NCBI RefSeq assembly: GCF_013215705.1
Contig: NZ_JABSQR010000036.1
Location: forward strand, 1 to 53,671
Source: Moritella sp.
Lineage (GTDB): Bacteria; Pseudomonadota; Gammaproteobacteria; Enterobacterales; Moritellaceae
Reading direction: 5' to 3'
Length of the DNA: 53,671 bases
Shown here: positions 34,151 through 41,771 of the stretch, one piece after another
Position numbering within the stretch: position 1 is the first letter of the stretch
How the letters are laid out: the number at the start of each line of letters is the position of its first letter
Translations under genes and position numbers: made by a program
The notes under the pieces: generated by a model
Databases searched by the model: none
Told to the model about the DNA's origin: nothing
What the model saw: only the letters and a program-made list of their open reading frames with translations

Positions 34151-35521
34151 ATGGTCATTGCGGTAGTGATTCTGTTACTGGTTATTAGCTCTTTGCTTTT
34201 TCATTTTTTAAGTCCATGGTGGTTTACGCCTATCGCCTCAAATTGGACTGCGATCGATCAAACTATCAATATTACCTTCTGGGTCACGGGTACAGTCTTT
34301 GTTGCCGTGAACCTGTTTCTCGCTTACGTGGTGTATCGGTACCGTTACAACAAAAATAGAAAAGCAGAATACGATCCTGAAAACCGAAAATTAGAAGGTT
34401 GGTTAACGGTATTAACCTCGATTGGTATTATCGCCATGCTAACACCCGGGTTGTTTGTTTGGGCTGACTTTGTCAATGTGCCAGCAGATGCCAATGAGGT
34501 CGAAGTGGTTGGTCAGCAATGGCATTGGAGTTTTCGCTTGCCCGGCGAGGATGGCCAACTGGGTCGTACGGCCATTGCGTTAATTAATCAGAATAATCCG
34601 TTTGGTATCGACCCCGACGATCCACATGGTCAAGATGATGTATTGATCAATAGTAATGTATTACACCTGCCTATCGAACGTCCGGTTAAAGTGTTGTTAC
34701 GATCTAAAGACGTGTTACACAATTTCACCGTTCCTCAATTTAGAGTGAAAATGGACTTGGTGCCAGGCACGCAATCTTACCTCTGGTTTACACCTACTTT
34801 ACTTGGTCGTTACGAGATCCTATGCCTTGAATTATGTGGCATTGCCCACTATACAATGCGTGGACATGTTGTTGTTGAATCTGAAGGTGATTATAAAATA
34901 TGGCTTAATCAACAGCCAACATTTAAGCAAAGTCTTGCGCGTATTAGTCGTGATATTACCGCGGGTCAACAAAGCTATACCACATGTATCGCCTGCCATG
35001 GCGTTAATGGTGAGGGGAATAAAGCCATCGGTGCGCCAGTATTAGCGGGTCAGGAAAGTGATTACCTTAATCGGCAGTTACATTATTTCCGAAACAACAT
35101 TCGCGGTGGTAGTGATGATGATATTTATGGTCGTCAAATGTTACCGTTTGCCGCGATGTTAGCGGACGACGCTGCGGTGGCTAATATCAGTCTTTACCTT
35201 CATTCATTGCCCGCGGTGACAGTTACCCAGCCAACTGAACGTCGCGGTAATGTGTCGGTTGGGCGAGAGATTTATAAAAATTGTGCCGTTTGTCATGGTG
35301 AGTCTGCTCAAGGACATTATGCCCAAAAAGCGCCTAAGTTAGCAGGACAATATACCGGCTACCTCAAACGTCAATTAGAGAACTATCAACAAGGTATTCG
35401 CGGTAAACACCCACAAGATATGTATGGTCCTCAGATGATCCTGATGTCTAAATTACTGCAAGACGATCACGCTATCGACGATGTGCTCGCGTATATCGCG
35501 ACATTGCAGCCAGTTCAATAG
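34151..35521 (+). CDS. coxB: Cytochrome c oxidase subunit II with two cytochrome c domains (caa3 type)
   Basis: The 456-residue protein has two transmembrane helices (about 1-20 and 42-62) and a CuA domain with VVGQQWHWSFRLPG, His190, Cys225, Glu227, Cys229, His233 and Met236 (CLELCGIAHYTM). Two fused cytochrome c domains follow, CIACH at 279-283 and CAVCH at 378-382. It takes electrons from a soluble c-type donor and passes them through its hemes to CuA. Two tandem c domains are one more than the classical caa3 arrangement. Confidence 0.93.
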   Translation: MVIAVVILLLVISSLLFHFLSPWWFTPIASNWTAIDQTINITFWVTGTVFVAVNLFLAYVVYRYRYNKNRKAEYDPENRKLEGWLTVLTSIGIIAMLTPGLFVWADFVNVPADANEVEVVGQQWHWSFRLPGEDGQLGRTAIALINQNNPFGIDPDDPHGQDDVLINSNVLHLPIERPVKVLLRSKDVLHNFTVPQFRVKMDLVPGTQSYLWFTPTLLGRYEILCLELCGIAHYTMRGHVVVESEGDYKIWLNQQPTFKQSLARISRDITAGQQSYTTCIACHGVNGEGNKAIGAPVLAGQESDYLNRQLHYFRNNIRGGSDDDIYGRQMLPFAAMLADDAAVANISLYLHSLPAVTVTQPTERRGNVSVGREIYKNCAVCHGESAQGHYAQKAPKLAGQYTGYLKRQLENYQQGIRGKHPQDMYGPQMILMSKLLQDDHAIDDVLAYIATLQPVQ

Positions 35522-35584
35522 GGCTTGTTTTCATCGGACTTGTTTTCATAAGAGTTGTTCAATAAGGTTTGGTAGGAGGTTTGA

Positions 35585-37327
35585 GTGAAAGAAATACAGC
35601 CTATAGCAGACGATCACCAACCATCGAGCTTCTTTGCTAAGTATGTGTGGAGTCTGGATCATAAAGTGATTGCTATTCAGTATTCGATCACGGCTATTTT
35701 TGTGGGTCTGATCGCTTTAGTATTATCAGCGCTAATGCGCTTACAACTCGGCTTTCCAGATCATTTCTCTTTTATTGACCCAAGCTCTTATCTGCAATAT
35801 GTCACGATGCACGGCATTATTATGGTGATCTATTTACTTACCGCTTTATTACTTGGTGGCTTTGGTAATTACCTTATTCCATTGATGATTGGCGCACGGG
35901 ACATGGTTTTTCCTTATCTTAACATGCTGAGTTTTTGGACTTATTTAGTATCGGTTATCGTGCTAATTTCCAGTTTTTTTGTTACCGGTGGGCCGACAGG
36001 TGCAGGGTGGACCTTGTATCCTCCACAGGCTATTTTGCAAGGTACGCCGGGGGCTGATAACGGTATATTGTTGATGTTATTATCGCTGGCTATTTTCATT
36101 GTCGCTTTTACCATGGGCGGGCTTAATTATGTCACCACGATATTGCAAGCGCGTACTCGTGGCATGACCCTGATGAGAATGCCGCTGACATTGTGGGGAA
36201 TATTCATTGCCACTATTTTAGGGTTGTTGGCGTTTCCCGCATTGCTGGTCAGCGCTATCATGATGTTGTTTGATAAATTACTGGGTACCAGCTTCTTCAT
36301 GCCGGCGATCTTATCCTTAGGTGAAAACTTAGACTACACCGGCGGCAGTCCCATCTTATTTCAACATCTATTTTGGTTTTTTGGTCATCCCGAGGTATAC
36401 ATTGTCGCTTTGCCCGCATTCGGCATGGTATCGGATGTGATCGCGACTCACGCTCGTAAAAATATTTTTGGCTATCGGATGATGGTATGGGCGATCGTTG
36501 CGATCGGTGGGCTTAGTTTTGTGGTGTGGGCGCATCATATGTATGTCAGTGGTATGAACCCTTATTTTGGTTTCTTCTTTGCGACCACCACCTTGATCAT
36601 TGCGGTGCCGACTGCATTGAAAGTCTATAATTGGCTGCTAACGCTGTGGCGTGGCAATATTCATTTTACGGTGCCAATGTTCTTCGCCATTGGTTTTATT
36701 TTTACCTTTACGCACGGCGGTCTAACGGGCTTGTTCTTGGGTAATGTGGTGGTTGATTTACCGTTGTCGGACACCTTCTTTGTGGTTGCCCATTTTCATA
36801 TGGTGATGGGAGTGTCGCCTATCATGGTGCTGTTTGCCGCGATCTATCATTGGTTCCCGTTAGTCACGGGGCGCATGCTGCATACGGGACTGGGTAAATT
36901 GCATTTCTGGGTTACCTTTCTCGGTACCTATGCGATTTATTTACCGATGCACTATCTTGGTTTTCTTGGTGTGCCGCGCCGTTATTTTGCGTTGGGTGAT
37001 ACTGCTTTCATTCCCGATTCAACACAAACACTCAATGCCGGTATTACTGTCGCGGCCTTGATTGTTGGTGTAGGTCAGCTGATCTTTATTTTCAATCTGA
37101 TTTGGAGTGTTCGTCACGGTAAAGTATCCGTAGCTAATCCTTGGCAAGCGACGTCGTTGGAATGGCAGACACCGCAATGTCCACCTGTACATGGTAATTG
37201 GGGAGATAACGTGCCTGTCGTTTACCGGTGGGCTTATGATTACAGTGTGCCTGGGCACAAAACAGATTTTACCCCACAAAATAAAACGGATGCAGAGAGT
37301 TTATTAACAGATAAGGGGGGGCAGTGA
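35585..37327 (+). CDS. coxA: Cytochrome c oxidase subunit I
   Basis: The 580-residue protein has about 12-13 membrane helices. Heme a ligands are His76 (YVTMHGIIMVIYLL) and His405; CuB ligands are His268, His317 and His318; the heme a3 ligand is His403; and Tyr272 is cross-linked (FFGHPEVYI). Glu270 marks an A1-type proton channel. AGGAGG precedes the GTG start. It reduces O2 to water with proton pumping and is the catalytic core of the operon. Confidence 0.95.
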   Translation: MKEIQPIADDHQPSSFFAKYVWSLDHKVIAIQYSITAIFVGLIALVLSALMRLQLGFPDHFSFIDPSSYLQYVTMHGIIMVIYLLTALLLGGFGNYLIPLMIGARDMVFPYLNMLSFWTYLVSVIVLISSFFVTGGPTGAGWTLYPPQAILQGTPGADNGILLMLLSLAIFIVAFTMGGLNYVTTILQARTRGMTLMRMPLTLWGIFIATILGLLAFPALLVSAIMMLFDKLLGTSFFMPAILSLGENLDYTGGSPILFQHLFWFFGHPEVYIVALPAFGMVSDVIATHARKNIFGYRMMVWAIVAIGGLSFVVWAHHMYVSGMNPYFGFFFATTTLIIAVPTALKVYNWLLTLWRGNIHFTVPMFFAIGFIFTFTHGGLTGLFLGNVVVDLPLSDTFFVVAHFHMVMGVSPIMVLFAAIYHWFPLVTGRMLHTGLGKLHFWVTFLGTYAIYLPMHYLGFLGVPRRYFALGDTAFIPDSTQTLNAGITVAALIVGVGQLIFIFNLIWSVRHGKVSVANPWQATSLEWQTPQCPPVHGNWGDNVPVVYRWAYDYSVPGHKTDFTPQNKTDAESLLTDKGGQ

Positions 37328-37329
37328 TA

Positions 37330-38031
37330 ATGAGCATTATTCGCCAATTACTCAGTAAGCCTTGGTTGTCAGACGATGCTGATATTACCGGATCGTATAA
37401 TCAGACACGGTGCTTAAGAGTGGTTCAGACTCAATCAACTAAAACAGCGCTGGTTTTCTTTTTGATGGTGGTGACCGTTGTCTTTTTCTTGATTTCAATC
37501 ACCTTCTTATCACGCTCACAGTATCCCGATTTTACGGCGTTAGCGGGCCCGCCTTGGCTACCCTTTAGCAATCCCGTTACCCTTTGGGTAAATAGCGCGT
37601 TTTTATTACTCGCGTCCATTTCCATCCGCTTTGCAGCGACCACTAAGCCGATTAACGAGAACGTGGGTCATACACCTATGGTGTTGGCGTTATGCCTGAC
37701 CGGATTGTTTAGTTGTTTGTTTTTAATCGGGCAATTATTGGTGTGGCAGCAGCTTACTGCATCGGGTTTTGCGGTAAATGGAAATCCAGCCAACAGTTAT
37801 TTCTATTTGTTTACCGGTATTCATGGATTACATTTGGCTGGTGGTTTTATTGCATTAATTCGGGTTGTGGTTACCTTTGTTAAACATACTGATAGTGAAC
37901 GATTGACGGCCAACTTACGCTTATGTGTTTGGTATTGGCATTATTTGTTTATTGTGTGGATGTTGTTGTTTGCATTGTTAACGGCAACACCAGATACCTA
38001 CAAAACGATTGCATTGCTTTGTGGTTTTTAG
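37330..38031 (+). CDS. Cytochrome c oxidase subunit III-like protein, first copy
   Basis: The 233-residue protein has about six membrane helices and the COX III-type segment YLFTGIHGLHLAGGFIALIRV plus CVWYWHYLFIVWMLLFALL near its end. These match the same region of the next gene (TGFHGLHVSIGVIYLL ... YWHFVDLVWVFIFAFF). Its N-terminus is unlike normal subunit III. AAGGGGGGG lies ahead of ATG 37330. It could be a structural or assembly subunit paralogous to COX III. Confidence 0.8.
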   Translation: MSIIRQLLSKPWLSDDADITGSYNQTRCLRVVQTQSTKTALVFFLMVVTVVFFLISITFLSRSQYPDFTALAGPPWLPFSNPVTLWVNSAFLLLASISIRFAATTKPINENVGHTPMVLALCLTGLFSCLFLIGQLLVWQQLTASGFAVNGNPANSYFYLFTGIHGLHLAGGFIALIRVVVTFVKHTDSERLTANLRLCVWYWHYLFIVWMLLFALLTATPDTYKTIALLCGF

Positions 38032-38040
38032 GAGACGCTC

Positions 38041-38718
38041 ATGAATAATAACAGCCACAATGATGATGACAAGAAAGGCTGGCAAAGCGCAGTAGCTGAT
38101 TGGTCTAATGATCGCACCGTGTTTGATATGCCTTGGCCTAAGTTTATGATGTGGGTATTTTTACTCAGTGACACGTTCATTTTTGGCATTTTTCTAACCG
38201 CTTATATGAGCGTGCGAATGAGTACGGTCGATGTGTGGCCTAATTCGAGTGAAGTATTTGCGTTAACGATTGCGGGGGAGCATGTGCCCTTAGTGTTGAT
38301 TGCGATTATGACGTTCATTCTTATTACCAGTAGCGGCACGATGGCGATGGCCGTTAATTTTGCCTATCAAGGCGATAAAGGCAAAGCCAGTTATCTGATA
38401 TTTATTACCGCTTTATTCGGGATTTCTTTTGTTGGTATGCAAGCTTTTGAATGGAGCAAGTTGATCTTTGAAGAAGGGGTTCGGCCATGGAGTAACCCAT
38501 TAGGCGCAGCACAATTTGGTGCCACCTTTTTTATGATCACTGGATTTCACGGTTTGCATGTGAGTATTGGCGTTATCTATTTGCTCGTCACTGCCAAACG
38601 TGTACGTGCGGGTGATTATGAAAATAAAGGTTATCAAGCGGTTGAAATATCGGGACTATATTGGCATTTTGTTGATTTGGTGTGGGTATTTATTTTTGCT
38701 TTTTTCTATCTTTGGTGA
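38041..38718 (+). CDS. Cytochrome c oxidase subunit III, second copy
   Basis: The 225-residue membrane protein has PWPKFMMWVFLLSDTFIFGIFLTAYM, QAFEWSKLIFEEGVRPW and ITGFHGLHVSIGVIYLL, then YWHFVDLVWVFIFAFFYLW, the hallmarks of COX III. GGAG lies 6 bases before the ATG. It stabilises subunit I and its proton-uptake path. It follows the other subunit III-like gene by 9 bases. Confidence 0.9.
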   Translation: MNNNSHNDDDKKGWQSAVADWSNDRTVFDMPWPKFMMWVFLLSDTFIFGIFLTAYMSVRMSTVDVWPNSSEVFALTIAGEHVPLVLIAIMTFILITSSGTMAMAVNFAYQGDKGKASYLIFITALFGISFVGMQAFEWSKLIFEEGVRPWSNPLGAAQFGATFFMITGFHGLHVSIGVIYLLVTAKRVRAGDYENKGYQAVEISGLYWHFVDLVWVFIFAFFYLW

Positions 38719-38727
38719 GGTGTGATC

Positions 38728-39078
38728 ATGAAGTCCACACAAACACATAAAATTGGTCAAGTGCATCCCATTAGCCTTTATCTTAAAGCATGGTTATTGT
38801 TATTTACCTTAAGCGCTTGTTCTTATATGGTGGATTACTTGCAGGTTCAAGGCTATTTACGCTGGGCGCTTATCTTGATGTTCATGCTCATGAAAGCGGG
38901 GCTGATTTTAACTGTATTTATGCATCTAAAATGGGAACGATTTGCAGTGAAGCTACTGTTATTCATTCCCCCTATTGCGATATTGATATTTATTACCTTA
39001 ATGAATATAGAAGCCAGTTATGTGTTTATAAATCGGTGTTTATTAATCGAAAGTTGCGAATGGAGTCTCCTTAATTGA
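38728..39078 (+). CDS. Cytochrome c oxidase subunit IV (CyoD/COX4-type)
   Basis: The 116-residue protein has three predicted membrane helices (about 14-36, 40-65, 72-95), with LMKAGLILTVFMHLKWERFAVKL typical of prokaryotic COX IV. GAGGTG precedes ATG 38728. It is a small structural subunit. Its stop overlaps the TTG start of the SCO gene. Confidence 0.85.
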   Translation: MKSTQTHKIGQVHPISLYLKAWLLLFTLSACSYMVDYLQVQGYLRWALILMFMLMKAGLILTVFMHLKWERFAVKLLLFIPPIAILIFITLMNIEASYVFINRCLLIESCEWSLLN

Positions 39079-39761
39079 CCTTGAAGAAAACCGTTAATAA
39101 ATTTTTATATATCGGCTTGGGCTTAAGCATCATAGTCATTTTTTTTATTGTGCTGAGGATCTTGTTTGGGTTATATCAATCTCAACCCGTAGCGAAAATT
39201 AAGGGGGTTGCCTTGAGTGACGCGATGCCGATTGCTGACTTTGTATTAGAAGATCAGCATGGCCAGACTTTTACTCAAGCTGACTTGTTAGGTAAGTGGC
39301 ATATCGTTGCTGTTGGTTATACACATTGCGGCGATATTTGTCCGATGACGTTATTGGCGCTGAGTCAATTTCAGCGTTATTTAGCACAAAGCGAATTTGA
39401 GGATGATGTCGATATTATCTTTTATACTGTAGATCCTCGGCGGGATACAGCTCAAGTCTTGACTGACTATCTGGCATTTTTTTCCCCCGAGATAATAGGG
39501 CTAAGGCAAATTGAGGGGCTTACTTATTTAGGTTTTGTAAATAGCTTAAACATTATTGCTATTTATGAGTATGGAGCTACTAATGATAATTATAGCGTTA
39601 GCCACAGTGTCGATTTTATGGTGATTAACCCGGAAGGGCAATTACAAGCCATACTCGAACCTGAAACCAATCATTTCGGTGAAGCAACATTATCATCGAA
39701 ACTCTTGTTTGAAGACTTCAAGCAAATACGCCAGCATTATGATGATGCTAAAGGCAGCTGA
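39075..39761 (+). CDS. SCO1/SenC/PrrC-type copper chaperone for the oxidase CuA centre
   Basis: The 228-residue protein has one N-terminal membrane anchor (about 10-32) and a thioredoxin-like domain with the copper motif C-x3-C in YTHCGDICPMTLLAL. A conserved His lies in NYSVSHSVDFMVI. It delivers copper to, or reduces, the CuA site of subunit II in the periplasm. It starts at TTG, with GGAG 9 bases ahead, overlapping the previous stop. It appears to be the last gene of the oxidase operon; heme A synthesis and CtaG genes are not here. Confidence 0.88.
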   Translation: MTLKKTVNKFLYIGLGLSIIVIFFIVLRILFGLYQSQPVAKIKGVALSDAMPIADFVLEDQHGQTFTQADLLGKWHIVAVGYTHCGDICPMTLLALSQFQRYLAQSEFEDDVDIIFYTVDPRRDTAQVLTDYLAFFSPEIIGLRQIEGLTYLGFVNSLNIIAIYEYGATNDNYSVSHSVDFMVINPEGQLQAILEPETNHFGEATLSSKLLFEDFKQIRQHYDDAKGS

Positions 39762-39953
39762 CCTATCTGTACAAACTCGAGTTAAATATTGATTTTTAAG
39801 TTAATGTTACTCACCGCTTTAACCTTTTATTAATATAAATCCCACATAAACGCAAACTACCTATAAAGTATTAATATTTTACATTTTAACCCTTGTATTT
39901 TTAAGGTTTCTTGTTGTATGGTTAGCTTAAACATACAACAAAAAGGTAAAGCA

Positions 39954-40265
39954 ATGAGTAAATTAAAAGGTATTCAAATCACTAAAGCTGACGATCAGCG
40001 TCTTAATAATTCAATTTGGCTCATTGATGAAAGTGCAGAGCAAGCAAGATGTATTGGTACTGTTGATGATGTGATCGCACAAGACGCCATTGTTAATTTA
40101 GCTGAGCTAGGTAACTTTGAGTCGCGTGACATTGCAATTGAAGAGCCTGCTAAAATAGAAGGTGGCCAACATCTAAACGTGAACGTATTAACACGTGAAA
40201 CACTCGAAGATGCAATTAAAAATCCGAGTGCTTACCCACAGCTAACAATCGGTTACAATGGGTAA
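39954..40265 (+). CDS. GrcA paralogue lacking the glycyl radical motif (decayed copy 1)
   Basis: The 103-residue protein matches GrcA over most of its length (GIQITKADDQRLNNSIWLIDESAEQARCIG, then [22 protein letters not shown]). It ends PQLTIGYNG-stop where the intact protein reads [14 protein letters not shown]. Small deletions remove RVS and AVRF and the frame stops, so no glycyl radical can form in the normal way. AAAGGTAAAGC precedes ATG 39954, so it could still be translated. It may be a decaying duplicate or a non-catalytic partner. Confidence 0.75.
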   Translation: MSKLKGIQITKADDQRLNNSIWLIDESAEQARCIGTVDDVIAQDAIVNLAELGNFESRDIAIEEPAKIEGGQHLNVNVLTRETLEDAIKNPSAYPQLTIGYNG

Positions 40266-40470
40266 TTAGTTTAGATCGAAACAAGGATTTAACCACTTAT
40301 TTTAAAGTAAATACATGGGTTTACCTTTCTAAGTTGTAGATGAATATAGCGAGAAGTGCTTCAGTCTAAAAGTACAGAATTGAGACCGAAATCTTGACTG
40401 ATCTTGATGATATTTCAGTCTAAATATCAGAAAAACTAAAAAGTTGAATCGAAATTTAAGGAATAATATT

Positions 40471-40614
40471 ATGATTCAAGCTATACAAATCACTAAGATA
40501 GATAAGGATAATCTATTGAACTCTATCTGGCTGCTAGATACAGAAAATAATAAAGCTCGTTGCTTAGCTGCTCTAAAATCGCAATCTCTCGTTGAAGGTG
40601 GTCAGCACCTATAA
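40471..40614 (+). pseudogene. Truncated grcA copy 2
   Basis: The frame reads [36 protein letters not shown], then jumps to VEGGQHL-stop (47 residues). About 18 residues between ARCLAALK and VEGGQHL and everything after the HL are missing. GGAATAA precedes the ATG. It has lost both the middle and the radical loop. Confidence 0.8.
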
Positions 40615-40793
40615 TATTGGAAAGCATTACTACTAAAAAGTTTGACTTACTACTTTTTTAACCAGTTATAACAAATGCTTGGTTGGTCATAAAAAGGAAG
40701 GTTCGCTCATATTTTTTATTAGTCATAGTTTTTATAAAATTAGACTTCAGAATATTATTAAGCCATAAAAATAAGAGTTAAGAGAGTATAATC

Positions 40794-41177
40794 ATGATTT
40801 CAGCAATTCAAATTACAAAATCAACTAACAATGATCTACTAAATTCAATCTGGATATTAGATAGTGAAAAAAACGCAGCTCGTTGTCTTGGAGCTTTAAG
40901 TGGTTACGACACTGACCAAGTAATCCCAACCGAAGACTTAGGTGATTATGAGTCTCGTGAAGTAACTCTAGAAATGCAATCACAACCTAAAATTGAAGGT
41001 GGTCAGCATTTAAACGTGAACGTTTTAACACGTGAGACTCTTCTGGACGCTATTGAGCACCCAGAAAATCACCCACAACTGACCATTCGCGTAAGTGGTT
41101 ACGCCGTAAGATTCAATTCTCTTACTCCAGAACAGCAAAAAGACGTTGTAGCTCGTACTTTTACAGAAACCATGTAA
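40794..41177 (+). CDS. grcA: Autonomous glycyl radical cofactor GrcA
   Basis: The 127-residue protein is full length. It has [38 protein letters not shown] and the glycyl radical loop RVSGYAVRF with Gly102, then [21 protein letters not shown]. GrcA replaces the damaged C-terminal part of pyruvate formate-lyase after oxygen exposure and restores anaerobic formate and acetyl-CoA production. Length and Gly position equal the E. coli protein. AAGAG lies ahead of the ATG. It is followed by a strong terminator and preceded by two decayed copies. Confidence 0.95.
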   Translation: MISAIQITKSTNNDLLNSIWILDSEKNAARCLGALSGYDTDQVIPTEDLGDYESREVTLEMQSQPKIEGGQHLNVNVLTRETLLDAIEHPENHPQLTIRVSGYAVRFNSLTPEQQKDVVARTFTETM

Positions 41178-41190
41178 AAGTAAGATTATG

Positions 41191-41217
41191 AAAAAAGGCG
41201 CTTTATAGCGCCTTTTT
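41191..41217. terminator. Bidirectional terminator after grcA
   Basis: AAAAAAGGCGC and GCGCCTTTTT surround a TTTATA loop. It serves grcA on the plus strand and the recombinase operon, whose last gene ends at 41232, on the minus strand. Confidence 0.9.
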
Positions 41218-41231
41218 GTTTTTATAGGCGT

Positions 41232-41771
41232 CTAAACGCTTTTCTTATTCCAGTCTCCAAAATTGCCAATAGTTACGTTACTTTCAAATTCTTTTAATTT
41301 AGCCTCTTTGACATCATCGGGGATCGCTTCAAACAGAGCCACCGTCAGAGAATGATGCAAAGCCAACTGATTCACCATTGATTCTTGTATGTCAGCGTGT
41401 TGAACCCTGTAACTGACAGAAGTCTCTTCCGATTTCTTAATATCGGTCTTTAACTCTTTGATTTTACTCTCAGCTTTATCTACAAGTACACCGCTTTGAA
41501 TTGGCATCTTGGTTTCACTATCAATGAAGTCACCCTCATCAGCCCACTCCGCAGTAGGGTGACTCTGTTTGATTTGTATAAACTTCTTCACTCTGGGGTA
41601 GTGTTTGAGAGAACCATTCGCCTGATTAGCCTCAATAGCAACATTGCTGTCATTAAGGCGATGGGTTCTTAGCTTCTTTGATTTAGCTGTGCCGTTGACC
41701 AATCTGTCTATAGCATTCAATAACTTATTCTGTGTTTTAAGCTTCTGGTCTTCTCTTGAATTATTAGTCAT
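41232..41771 (-). CDS. Small helical accessory protein of the recombinase operon
   Basis: The 179-residue protein has no signal or membrane segments. The N-terminal part (KLKTQNKLLNAIDRLVNGTAKSKKLRTHRLNDSNVAIEANQANG) looks like a helix-turn-helix-bearing region. Residues 95-120 (VDKAESKIKELKTDIKKSEE) are a likely coiled coil. I do not recognise the family. Its start overlaps the stop of the upstream recombinase by one base (TAATG). The place after two or three recombinases is that of TnpC in Tn554 or the small third protein of trio elements, so a DNA-binding or assembly role is inferred. Confidence 0.7.
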   Translation of the reverse strand: MTNNSREDQKLKTQNKLLNAIDRLVNGTAKSKKLRTHRLNDSNVAIEANQANGSLKHYPRVKKFIQIKQSHPTAEWADEGDFIDSETKMPIQSGVLVDKAESKIKELKTDIKKSEETSVSYRVQHADIQESMVNQLALHHSLTVALFEAIPDDVKEAKLKEFESNVTIGNFGDWNKKSV

